Assembly: GCA_016840245.1 (NCBI GenBank)
Contig: JAEOST010000347.1
Location: 1-6,670, forward strand
Source of the DNA: Candidatus Thorarchaeota archaeon
GTDB taxonomy: Archaea; Asgardarchaeota; Thorarchaeia; Thorarchaeales; Thorarchaeaceae
Direction: 5' to 3'
Length of the DNA: 6,670 nucleotides
The position numbers were made by a program, and so were the translations under genes. The notes under the pieces were generated by a model. The model worked only from the letters and a program-made list of their open reading frames with translations, did not search any database and was not told the DNA's origin. The first letter of the stretch is position 1; the number at the start of each line of letters is the position of its first letter. Shown here in pieces: positions 1 to 6,670 of this stretch.

Positions 1-1
1 A

Positions 2-1108
2 GAAAAGGAGATTGAGGTCCTTAATCAGAATCTGAGTAAGGTTCAAGCTCAGCGCAGGACTGACACCCACTATGAAGTTGAAATCACATTAGAAGTGACT
101 CAAAATGCAGAGGTTGGACTTGATGTTACGTATCAATGCGGTGGAGCAGGTTGGACATCAAGCTATGATGTTGACCTTCTACCAGGTACAGCCAATGTTC
201 GCCGGGTTGCTATGGTGAGAAACAGTACGAAGGAGGAATGGAACAAAGTCAACCTTATTGTGTCAACTGCTACAGCTCGACCAGTAGAGGCAGTTGAGGG
301 TTCACCATTCATGATCTATGCCTATGACCCAAGTGAGATGAGAGATAGGCCCAAGGCAAAGAAGTCCGGACGAATGAGATCAGTGGAAAAGGAGGAAGCA
401 AGACCACCTCCAGCACCAGCAGCGGCTCCAGGAGGTTATGCGCCTGAACCTGAACCAATAGTGGAGGTTTTTGCTGAAGCTACTGAATCAGTTTCCGGGA
501 TTGCATTATACGAACTTCCAAAACCAGTGACAGTTCCATACGATGGAGAAAATCATCCAATCACTCTCACAGAGGAGGAATTTGACACAAAGACCCTGCA
601 TTATTGGTACACTGATGGAATGGCTGAGGTTGTGGCTCAGGACGAGGTTACCAATGGCGACTCTGTACTACTTCCTGGAAAGGTCAAGGTGTATGCAGAG
701 GGTGATTATATTGGCGAAACCTCTATTGGAATGGTTTCACCAAGGGAGAAGTTCAAGGTCGGTACACGAGTTGCCTATGATGTAAAGGCAAAGAAGATGA
801 TGGTCTCTCGAGAGGTCGAGAAGGCAGGTATGACCCGTGGAAAACTCAGAAGGTCATACCAGTATCGTCTGGAGATTGAGAACTTTGCCAAGAAAGCAAT
901 TGAGATTCAGATCTATGACAGAGTTCCACACAGTCTGAATCCAGCAATCGAAGTGAAGATTGACTGGGAGAGACTTGGTCTGAAGAGTAATGAACTAGGA
1001 ATTATGGAGTGGGAAACCTCCATAGAGCCAGGTTCAAAGAAAGAGATAGCATATGATTATGTTGTTCAGTGGGAGAAGGATGTCTATGTTCATCCGTCAT
1101 TACCATAG
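2..1108 (+). CDS. DUF4139 (MuiA-like) protein, 5'-truncated copy 1 of a tandem pair
   Basis: This is the C-terminal 368 residues of a protein whose start lies left of the window; the frame stays open to the first full codon. The visible part begins with the end of a coiled coil (about residues 1-22, ending in QAQRRT). The DUF4139 beta-rich domain follows, with the GWTSSYDVDL motif near residue 50. Alignment to the complete downstream paralogue shows that the missing part should be the DUF4140 N-terminal domain and most of the coiled coil. A linker (about residues 100-157) is rich in Lys/Arg, then Pro/Ala, including RPPPAPAAAPGG, and interrupts the domain. After it, similarity to copy 2 is high, including an identical 18-residue stretch starting EVVAQDEVTNGD. 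No signal peptide or membrane segment is visible, but the true N-terminus is absent. The family has no established biochemical function; the name MuiA (mucoidy inhibitor) is inherited from bacterial homologues. Confidence 0.88.
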   Translation, partial: EKEIEVLNQNLSKVQAQRRTDTHYEVEITLEVTQNAEVGLDVTYQCGGAGWTSSYDVDLLPGTANVRRVAMVRNSTKEEWNKVNLIVSTATARPVEAVEGSPFMIYAYDPSEMRDRPKAKKSGRMRSVEKEEARPPPAPAAAPGGYAPEPEPIVEVFAEATESVSGIALYELPKPVTVPYDGENHPITLTEEEFDTKTLHYWYTDGMAEVVAQDEVTNGDSVLLPGKVKVYAEGDYIGETSIGMVSPREKFKVGTRVAYDVKAKKMMVSREVEKAGMTRGKLRRSYQYRLEIENFAKKAIEIQIYDRVPHSLNPAIEVKIDWERLGLKSNELGIMEWETSIEPGSKKEIAYDYVVQWEKDVYVHPSLP

Positions 1109-1115
1109 GAGGTGA
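1107..1115 (+). promoter_or_regulatory. Perfect Shine-Dalgarno site that sets the start of DUF4139 copy 2
   Basis: AGGAGGTGA matches the 16S anti-SD over nine bases and overlaps the last two bases of the copy 1 stop codon. It lies 4 bases before ATG 1120. This decides the start of copy 2: the in-frame upstream ATG at 1069 lies inside copy 1 and has no such site. The stop/SD overlap suggests translational coupling of the pair. Confidence 0.9.
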
Positions 1116-1119
1116 AAAG

Positions 1120-2694
1120 ATGGCTACAGAATTAAAGACCCAAATCGGTGCAGTAACTGTATTCAGAGACGGCGCTCGTGTAACTCGTAATGGAAAGCAG
1201 AAAGTCGGAGCGGGTGAACAAACACTACTAATTAGTGGAATCACAGGATACGCTGAGGAGGATAGCTTCAGAGTAAAAGGAAAGGGTGCTGCAGTCCTCA
1301 AGGGAATTGATGTCAGCCGGAAACAGGTCATCTATGAACCTGAAGGAAACGTCGAGGAACTCAGAGAGGAACTTGAGAAACTCAGAAAGGATGAACAAAA
1401 GATCAATGACCGGATGAGTTTCTACAAATCCAAAATAGAACATCTCCAAGCAATTGCAAGCCAGTTCTCTGCGGAGTTTGGAAAGTGGTTCGCCGCTGGT
1501 GAGTCTTCTATTGAGCATCTAACAAAGATGGACGAGAGTACAATTTCATCCATTCAAGATCTGAAGAAGAAGCTCAGGAAAGAACTGGAAAAACTTGAGG
1601 CGCTTCAGGCTCAGATTCGCGTGGTCTCAACCAATCTAAGCAAAGTAGAAGGTCAGAGACGTACTGAAACCGTGACAGAGGTCAGTGTACTAGTTGATGC
1701 AAAACAGGAAACGGAGATCAGTCTTGAGTTAGTCTATCAACTGTCCGATGCTGGATGGAATCCAACCTACGATGTAGACCTCAAGGAGAAGACATCAAGT
1801 GTCAAGCGGATTGCTATGATACAGAACACCTCTCGCGAAGACTGGGAGGATGTTTCACTCACTGTTTCAACAGCCTCTGCACAACCGGTCTCGATTGTTC
1901 GTCCTCAACCGTACTATGTTGACATATCATCACCATATGCTGAAACAACATCATCCATCGGCGATGGATTGGGTGGAGGTGCAGCATTCTTCGCAGCTAG
2001 AGTAGCAGACATGGATGATCTAGAAGGATTAGCTGAAGAACCAATGGATGAACGATACGCTGTTGCTACTGAGTCACTAAGTGGTACTGTCATCTATGAA
2101 GTCCCTGGAAAGCTAACAATCATTTCAGAGAAGGAACCACATCCTGTGACACTAACTGAGGAGGAATTTGAGTCTCGACGAATACACTACTGGAACGCAT
2201 ATGCGATGCAGGAAGTTGTAGCACAGGATGAAGTGACAAACGGTGACTCAGTTCTTCTCCCCGGAAATGTCAAGGTCTATGCAGCGGGTGATTTCATTGG
2301 AGAAACCTACATCGCGATGATTGCTCCAAGAGAGACATTCAGACTTGGAACACGAGCAGCATATGACCTCAAGGCTGAGAAGAAACTCGTTGAGAAAGAC
2401 ACCGAGAAAGCAGAAATCACAAGAGGCAAGAGAAGGCGAGATTACAAGTACAAACTTGAGATCAAGAGCTTTGCGAAGGACGATGTTGAGATCAAGATCG
2501 TTGACCGGATTCCCTATAGTAGTTCAGAGAAAGTAACTGTTGAGCTCGAAGAACCAACTCTGGTTTACAAGAAGATGGAGTTGGGTGTGATAGAGTGGGA
2601 AACCAAGATCAAACCCAATGAAGAGTTGAATATCGAGTACAGCTTTGAGGTACAATGGAACAAAGAACTCAGGATTAGACCTCCACTACCCTAG
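1120..2694 (+). CDS. DUF4140/DUF4139 (MuiA-like) protein, complete copy 2
   Basis: This is a 524-residue protein starting at ATG 1120. An N-terminal DUF4140-like domain (about 8-72) has the pattern VTVFRDGARVTR, DSFRVKGKG, LKGIDV. A long charged coiled coil follows (about 75-182), rich in Glu, Lys and Leu with heptad-like spacing. The DUF4139 domain runs from about 200 to 516, with GWNPTYDVDL at 212-221. A Gly/Asp/Glu-rich linker at about 265-312, including GDGLGGGAAFFAA, sits exactly where copy 1 has its Pro/Ala linker. The protein ends in an aromatic/proline tail (VQW...RPPLP) shared with copy 1. There is no signal peptide or transmembrane helix, so it is probably cytoplasmic. The coiled coil suggests self-association, or pairing with the neighbouring paralogue (inference). 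The length is normal for the family. Function is unknown; the domain assignment comes from recognised motifs, not a profile search. Confidence 0.9.
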   Translation: MATELKTQIGAVTVFRDGARVTRNGKQKVGAGEQTLLISGITGYAEEDSFRVKGKGAAVLKGIDVSRKQVIYEPEGNVEELREELEKLRKDEQKINDRMSFYKSKIEHLQAIASQFSAEFGKWFAAGESSIEHLTKMDESTISSIQDLKKKLRKELEKLEALQAQIRVVSTNLSKVEGQRRTETVTEVSVLVDAKQETEISLELVYQLSDAGWNPTYDVDLKEKTSSVKRIAMIQNTSREDWEDVSLTVSTASAQPVSIVRPQPYYVDISSPYAETTSSIGDGLGGGAAFFAARVADMDDLEGLAEEPMDERYAVATESLSGTVIYEVPGKLTIISEKEPHPVTLTEEEFESRRIHYWNAYAMQEVVAQDEVTNGDSVLLPGNVKVYAAGDFIGETYIAMIAPRETFRLGTRAAYDLKAEKKLVEKDTEKAEITRGKRRRDYKYKLEIKSFAKDDVEIKIVDRIPYSSSEKVTVELEEPTLVYKKMELGVIEWETKIKPNEELNIEYSFEVQWNKELRIRPPLP

Positions 2695-2705
2695 TGAGTG
2701 GAGGT
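2679..2705. terminator. Dyad between convergent genes, candidate bidirectional terminator
   Basis: Perfect 9-bp arms, ACCTCCACT (2679-2687) and AGTGGAGGT (2697-2705), flank a 9-base loop that contains the TAG stop of DUF4139 copy 2. The hairpin therefore forms across the gene end and sits just past the stop of the opposing peptidase gene. On the + strand it is followed by a pyrimidine-rich run (CCCCTCTTT, 2710-2718). A second small dyad, CTGC/GCAG, is at 2707-2722. There is no long T-run, so the terminator role is inferred from position and symmetry. Confidence 0.5.
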
Positions 2706-2723
2706 TCTGCCCCTCTTTGCAGT

Positions 2724-4067
2724 TTACCAGCGACTCATCTCATCCATGATTACAGCAACACGTTTCATGGCGTTGAGGTAGTTATCAACAGAGATGCTCT
2801 CGTTTGGAGAATGAGCACGTGAGTTAAAGTCACCACACCCAATTGAAACCATTGGTACATATTCCTTGAACAGATACAATGGTCCAGAGCCAGGGCTCGT
2901 AGGCTGAATGACTAGTTCGTGTCCATAGACCTTCTCAGTTGCTCTTGATGTTAACTGGACAAAGGGGTGATCGACTGGGGTCTTTGCTGCGGCGTATCCA
3001 TCATGCCATGCAATCTTGATATCAGAGAATCCGTGTCTGTCAAGATGTTTACGTAGTTTCTGAACTATGTCTTCAGTGTCCATGTCTTCAACAAGTCTAA
3101 AGTCAATTTTAGCAGCTGCCTTTGCTGGCAATACTGTCTTCGAACCCGTACCCTGCCATCCGCTGTAGACTCCACAGATATTACATGTTGGACCATTATA
3201 GTACACTTCTTTCAAAGCCTCGCCAGTGAGTCCTTTCAGATACCCATCAATCTTGTAATGATCCTTCACAAGGGCTTCGTGCATGTCAATCTTGGCAATT
3301 GCTTCCTTCTCGATATCTGAGAGAGGACGTACATCATCATAGAAACCATCAATCTGAATTCGTTCATTCTCGTCCTTTAGAGAACTCAATGCCCAGACCA
3401 AACGATACGGAGCAGAAGGTAAGACACATGCATTGGCAGAATGGGAGTCCATTGCTAAGAGTTCCACCTCTAACTGAACATAGAGAATTCCCTTGAGTCC
3501 GAGCCATGCCTCCTGAGTACCACCGATGTCAGCACCTCCAAATTCCCAAATTCCACCGTCTGCTCTCAAGAATTCTTTATTCCTTTTAACGAAGTCAGGA
3601 AGATTGGGACTACTGATTTCCTCCTCGCCTTCTACTACAAACTTGATGTTCACAGGGATATCAGTCCCAGTCTCTTTGAATGCCTTGATGGCCCATATTC
3701 TTGAAACAGTATCACCCTTGTTGTCAGCAACGCCTCTCGCGAACATCCGTCCATCTCGTATCTCAGGTTCGAATGGAGGTGAGTCCCATAGGTCAAAAGG
3801 CTCAGCAGGTTGTACATCGAAGTGATCATAGAACAATAGTGTTCTTTTCGCTCCAACATCCAACTCTCCTGTCACAACAGGTACTCCACTTGTTGGATGA
3901 ATAGTAGCTGAGAGACCTATGCCCTCCAGCATCTTAGCTACCAGCTCAGCGGTCTCTTCCATATACTCCCCTTTAGCTGCAACAGAGGGGAGTTTGCAAA
4001 TTTTCTTCAAATCTTCTAGTGAATCGTCTAGATTCTGTTCGAGATATTTCAGGACTTTCTCCATCAT
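2724..4067 (-). CDS. M20-family metallopeptidase (dipeptidase/carboxypeptidase type)
   Basis: This is a zinc-dependent M20 peptidase of 447 residues from ATG 4067. It probably cleaves dipeptides or C-terminal residues in the cytoplasm, or is a related amidohydrolase. The co-catalytic metal site appears complete. In numbering from ATG 4067 these are: HFD motif His82/Asp84, bridging Asp115 in RGVADNKGD, the EGEEEISS motif with general base Glu149 and metal ligand Glu150, Asp170 in DGGIWEF, and C-terminal metal His419 in RAHSPNE. His209 (MDSHSANA) matches the lid/dimerisation-domain His that reaches a partner active site in this family. A GSKTVLPAKAAAKIDFRL segment marks the return from the lid domain. 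Start choice: ATG 4067 and ATG 4064 are adjacent, and GTG 4073 is also in frame. None has an SD, so the mRNA may be near-leaderless. Substrate cannot be read from the sequence; aminoacylase or succinyl-diaminopimelate desuccinylase activity is less likely given the carnosinase-like motifs. Confidence 0.93.
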   Translation of the reverse strand: MMEKVLKYLEQNLDDSLEDLKKICKLPSVAAKGEYMEETAELVAKMLEGIGLSATIHPTSGVPVVTGELDVGAKRTLLFYDHFDVQPAEPFDLWDSPPFEPEIRDGRMFARGVADNKGDTVSRIWAIKAFKETGTDIPVNIKFVVEGEEEISSPNLPDFVKRNKEFLRADGGIWEFGGADIGGTQEAWLGLKGILYVQLEVELLAMDSHSANACVLPSAPYRLVWALSSLKDENERIQIDGFYDDVRPLSDIEKEAIAKIDMHEALVKDHYKIDGYLKGLTGEALKEVYYNGPTCNICGVYSGWQGTGSKTVLPAKAAAKIDFRLVEDMDTEDIVQKLRKHLDRHGFSDIKIAWHDGYAAAKTPVDHPFVQLTSRATEKVYGHELVIQPTSPGSGPLYLFKEYVPMVSIGCGDFNSRAHSPNESISVDNYLNAMKRVAVIMDEMSRW

Positions 4068-4102
4068 CAACACAACTAGTGTTTACAAAGAAAGAGCCTA
4101 GT

Positions 4103-4110
4103 CAATAAAG
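4103..4110 (-). promoter_or_regulatory. Candidate TATA box of the M20 peptidase gene
   Basis: CTTTATTG reads on the minus strand about 36-43 bases before ATG 4067. Archaeal transcription would start about 25 bases downstream, near 4080, giving a leader of roughly 13 bases with no SD. This fits a near-leaderless transcript. It is a single short AT-rich match with no strong BRE (TFB recognition element), so it is tentative. Confidence 0.35.
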
Positions 4111-4117
4111 CTACTGT

Positions 4118-4163
4118 TCAGGTGAGGACCCATTGTTCTGGAGAAGTCTGGGTCCTGCCCTGA
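4118..4163. terminator. Long imperfect stem-loop after the small zinc protein gene
   Basis: The outer arms TCAGG (4118-4122) and CCTGA (4159-4163) and the inner arms AGGACCCA (4125-4132) and TGGGTCCT (4149-4156) form 13 base pairs. They are split by one 2x2 internal loop, with a 16-base apical loop. It begins 7 bases after the small protein stop on the minus strand and ends just before the peptidase's candidate TATA box. That position suits termination or 3'-end protection of the small gene's mRNA. There is no T-run on either side. It could also act as an operator for the peptidase. Confidence 0.5.
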
Positions 4164-4170
4164 GTGGATA

Positions 4171-4323
4171 TTACAAATCCACGGGTCTGCAGAGATATTC
4201 AGCCTTGTTGGCTACACGTCCACAGACTTCACAAATGAATTTGCCATCAATGACTCGAGGTTTCATATCCTCTACGCCGTGATGCTTCGAGTATGCACAA
4301 AGATGCTCGTCATGTTTGCTCAT
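4171..4323 (-). CDS. Small cysteine-rich, probably zinc-binding protein (50 aa)
   Basis: This short gene starts at ATG 4323, and a good SD (GAGGT, 4331-4335) lies 7 bases upstream of it. The protein has a His/Cys-rich N-terminus (H4, H7, C9, H14, H15), a basic/hydrophobic middle, then a zinc-knuckle-like CEVCGR (C31, C34). It ends with C45 in YLCRPV just before the stop. C9, C31, C34 and C45 could supply four ligands for one zinc ion in a minimal zinc-ribbon fold (inference). There is no signal peptide or membrane segment. It is upstream of, and co-directional with, the M20 peptidase gene, separated by 103 bases holding a stem-loop and a candidate promoter, so it may be its own transcription unit. 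I do not recognise a named family. SD, length and cysteine spacing make a real gene likely; a role in nucleic-acid or protein binding would be a guess. Confidence 0.75.
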   Translation of the reverse strand: MSKHDEHLCAYSKHHGVEDMKPRVIDGKFICEVCGRVANKAEYLCRPVDL

Positions 4324-4390
4324 ATTGGATACCTCGAATGAATCGCGTTCTATTATGATAATAAGAAACTGGATGCGGCATAGAGTCTCA

Positions 4391-4407
4391 GTTGCATTAC
4401 ACGCAAC
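4391..4407. promoter_or_regulatory. Inverted repeat GTTGC-N7-GCAAC, candidate operator for MFS gene
   Basis: Perfect 5-bp arms separated by 7 bases end 5 bases upstream of the plus-strand TATA-like box at 4413-4420. The half-site spacing and promoter-proximal position suit a dimeric helix-turn-helix regulator. With only 5-bp arms a chance match is quite possible. Confidence 0.3.
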
Positions 4408-4445
4408 AAATTGTTTATTTCAGGGATTGCAGATTTGAGATATGA

Positions 4446-4449
4446 GAGG
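4446..4449 (+). promoter_or_regulatory. Weak Shine-Dalgarno of the MFS gene
   Basis: GAGG lies 11 bases before ATG 4461, a longer than ideal spacing. It supports 4461 as the start. The ATG at 4442 is out of frame and reaches a stop after eight codons. Confidence 0.4.
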
Positions 4450-4460
4450 CTGTTGGAATC

Positions 4461-5729
4461 ATGCTTGATGATCCACCTACTAGTGACTGGAAGAATCTGA
4501 AATCAATATATCAAGCAGCCTTCTTCTGCAGTCTTGGTTTCTTCTTTGTCAGCTTTATTCTTCCTATAGTAGCCTATGACATATTGGGAGCATCAGGTTT
4601 TGAGGTTGCACTGATCTTTTCTCTCTTGACATTAGGTTCTGCTGCATTTGCTCCAGTAGCAGGTGCTGTGACAAAGAGAGGTCGAAGAAGGGAGTCCATC
4701 GCATTTGGCGCATCGGTGAGAGCAATAGCCTACATCGGTATGGCAGTATCAATAATGCTGGCTCAGTTGTATTTGCTCATAGCAAATAGCTTGCTCTGGG
4801 GATTTGGTGCTGCATTCTACCTAGTTGGCAGTGATGCAGAAATCTCTGAACGCGTTGTGAGGAAGAACCGAGCAGAGGCGTTCGGGCATCGGTCAGCAGC
4901 TAATGCCAGAGGAAGCATCATTGGAACGTTTATTGGATTCATTATCATCTCCATGTTTGACATTCCAATCGTCTTCATCTTTTTTGCAATAATGAATCTC
5001 TATGGCGGATATGTAGCTGTAAGGGTTCGCCCAACTATGCCTGACACTAGTGATTCGAAAGAAGTAAACACAATGCAGAAGGCTATTGGTCTGGGAATAG
5101 CAGCACTGGTCATTGCTGCAGCAATCGAGTCATTCGTACTTGCACTCCTATCACCCTTTGTGGAGCTGTACATTCTTGAGGTGTTTCAACTCACTTTCAT
5201 TGATTTACCACTTGTAGCATTGGTCTATTTGCCGTCAGGTATCATCTCCGCGATGTTAGGAGGACCAATAGGAAAGTTTGCGGACAAATCAAATCAAGTA
5301 GCAATTGTATCAGGAGCGGCGTTAATTGTCTCAGTGAGTACATTCCTATTAGCAATTCTACCAGGTTATCTTATCACACTAGCAAACGGGGCAGTCTATG
5401 GATTAGTCACCGTAGGTGTCTTGTTCACTATCGAGGGTGTTGCAGGGACTGCTGCCTTCACCGTCATGTCCTCAGTGATGGGAACAGCCTATGAGGGTCG
5501 GGCAGGAGAGGGGTTCGGCTACTTTGAAGCTGCTATGGGACTTGCCAGATTTAGCGGACCACTCATTGGTGGTTTGCTGTGGGACATCGTGAATCCAGTA
5601 GCGCCATTCATCTTTGTGGGATTTGCTGAACTATTACTGATTCCTGCCTACTACTATGGAATGCGCCAGTACAATAGAGCTCTCCGGACTGGTGATAACA
5701 TAGAGAATGACTCACCTGATTCGGAATAA
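4461..5729 (+). CDS. Major facilitator superfamily (MFS) transporter
   Basis: This is a 422-residue secondary transporter of the plasma membrane with 12 predicted helices. By eye these lie near 16-36, 46-69, 78-99, 101-123, 150-166, 167-187, 207-231, 247-268, 279-299, 303-326, 350-374 and 379-401. A hydrophilic central loop is at 188-206. MFS motif A-like sequences sit between helices 2 and 3 (GAVTKRGRRR, 68-77) and at the matching place in the second half (GGPIGKFADKSNQ, 267-279), showing the internal duplication of the fold. The 4-5 loop is highly charged (SDAEISERVVRKNRAEAF). N- and C-termini are short, polar and probably cytoplasmic. Substrate is not determinable: drug efflux, sugar or organic-acid transport all remain possible. 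It is divergent from the small zinc protein and 91 bases upstream of GAPDH, which has its own candidate promoter, so functional linkage to glycolysis is only suggestive. Confidence 0.9.
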   Translation: MLDDPPTSDWKNLKSIYQAAFFCSLGFFFVSFILPIVAYDILGASGFEVALIFSLLTLGSAAFAPVAGAVTKRGRRRESIAFGASVRAIAYIGMAVSIMLAQLYLLIANSLLWGFGAAFYLVGSDAEISERVVRKNRAEAFGHRSAANARGSIIGTFIGFIIISMFDIPIVFIFFAIMNLYGGYVAVRVRPTMPDTSDSKEVNTMQKAIGLGIAALVIAAAIESFVLALLSPFVELYILEVFQLTFIDLPLVALVYLPSGIISAMLGGPIGKFADKSNQVAIVSGAALIVSVSTFLLAILPGYLITLANGAVYGLVTVGVLFTIEGVAGTAAFTVMSSVMGTAYEGRAGEGFGYFEAAMGLARFSGPLIGGLLWDIVNPVAPFIFVGFAELLLIPAYYYGMRQYNRALRTGDNIENDSPDSE

Positions 5730-5736
5730 TCCGAAT
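5719..5736. terminator. Hairpin overlapping the MFS stop codon
   Basis: Perfect 7-bp arms, ATTCGGA (5719-5725) and TCCGAAT (5730-5736), enclose the loop ATAA, which contains the TAA stop. It may terminate or stabilise the MFS transcript before the GAPDH promoter. No T-rich tract follows, so the role is uncertain. Confidence 0.4.
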
Positions 5737-5761
5737 ATCATTCAGGAGCACACTACGCAAG

Positions 5762-5769
5762 AATTATAG
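5762..5769 (+). promoter_or_regulatory. Candidate TATA box of the GAPDH gene
   Basis: AATTATAG is preceded by purine-rich GCAAG, which could be a BRE. Initiation about 25 bases downstream, near 5790, would give a roughly 30-base leader carrying the SD. The 91-base gap to the MFS gene otherwise contains only the upstream hairpin. A bacterial -10 reading (TATAGC) is also possible, but I see no good -35. Confidence 0.4.

Positions 5770-6670
<901 letters not shown>

Larger units (their letters stand above)
4324..4460. promoter_or_regulatory. Divergent promoter region between small zinc protein and MFS genes
   Basis: This 137-base divergent region holds four candidate elements. The minus-strand SD is at 4331-4335. 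An AT-rich perfect palindrome, TATTAT-G-ATAATA, is at 4351-4363 and overlaps a TTTCTTAT TATA-like box on the minus strand (4361-4368). A dyad GTTGC-N7-GCAAC is at 4391-4407. A plus-strand TATA-like GTTTATTT is at 4413-4420, about 41-48 bases before the MFS start. No coding sequence is evident in it. Confidence 0.5.

Noticed and set aside
543..785. Plus-strand 80-codon frame within DUF4139 copy 1, and similar frames at 2321-2536 and 4564-4752 (minus)
   Set aside because: Each lies wholly inside a conserved gene in another frame, with no ribosome site or recognisable product.
1069..1119. In-frame upstream ATG that would add 17 residues to DUF4139 copy 2
   Set aside because: The extension overlaps the end of copy 1 and has no SD. 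The perfect SD at 1107-1115 and the family N-terminus point to ATG 1120.
1002..1518. Minus-strand open frames opposite the DUF4139 gene junction
   Set aside because: They are opposite well-supported coding sequence and their translations have low-complexity, shadow-like composition.
3299..4101. Several plus-strand open frames inside the peptidase gene
   Set aside because: The minus strand encodes a complete set of M20 metal ligands; the plus-strand products have no recognisable motifs and overlap each other.

Overview
The window holds six protein-coding genes and short, well-defined intergenic spaces. Base composition is moderate (GC in the mid-40s by eye). It has no mobile element, CRISPR array, tRNA or rRNA that I can see. 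Upstream regions carry AT-rich, TATA-like boxes about 25-40 bases before start codons rather than clear bacterial -35/-10 pairs. One gene appears near-leaderless, while others have Shine-Dalgarno (SD) sites. Together these suggest an archaeon. An Asgard lineage, perhaps Thorarchaeia-like, is my guess from overall gene flavour and is not proven. A bacterium is not excluded.

Layout: 1-2694 (+) holds two tandem paralogues of the DUF4140/DUF4139 ('MuiA-like') family. The first is cut by the left edge. The second starts 11 bases after the first one's stop, with a perfect SD overlapping that stop, so the two are surely co-transcribed. They meet convergently an M20-family metallopeptidase gene (2724-4067, -), across a 29-base gap with a strong dyad. 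Upstream of the peptidase on the same strand is a 50-residue cysteine-rich, probably zinc-binding small protein (4171-4323, -), followed by a long imperfect stem-loop. A divergent promoter region (4324-4460) separates it from a 12-helix MFS transporter (4461-5729, +). Last is a class I (bacterial/eukaryotic-type) glyceraldehyde-3-phosphate dehydrogenase (5821 to the right edge, +), with its own candidate promoter and SD.

Apart from the tandem DUF4139 pair, the genes do not form an obvious single pathway. The peptidase (amino-acid or dipeptide salvage), transporter and GAPDH (central carbon metabolism) look like ordinary chromosomal neighbours. The points worth a second look are the ancient DUF4139 duplication with divergent low-complexity linkers, the tiny zinc protein, the class I GAPDH in a probably archaeal context with an unusual residue at a cofactor-selecting position, and several intergenic dyads.
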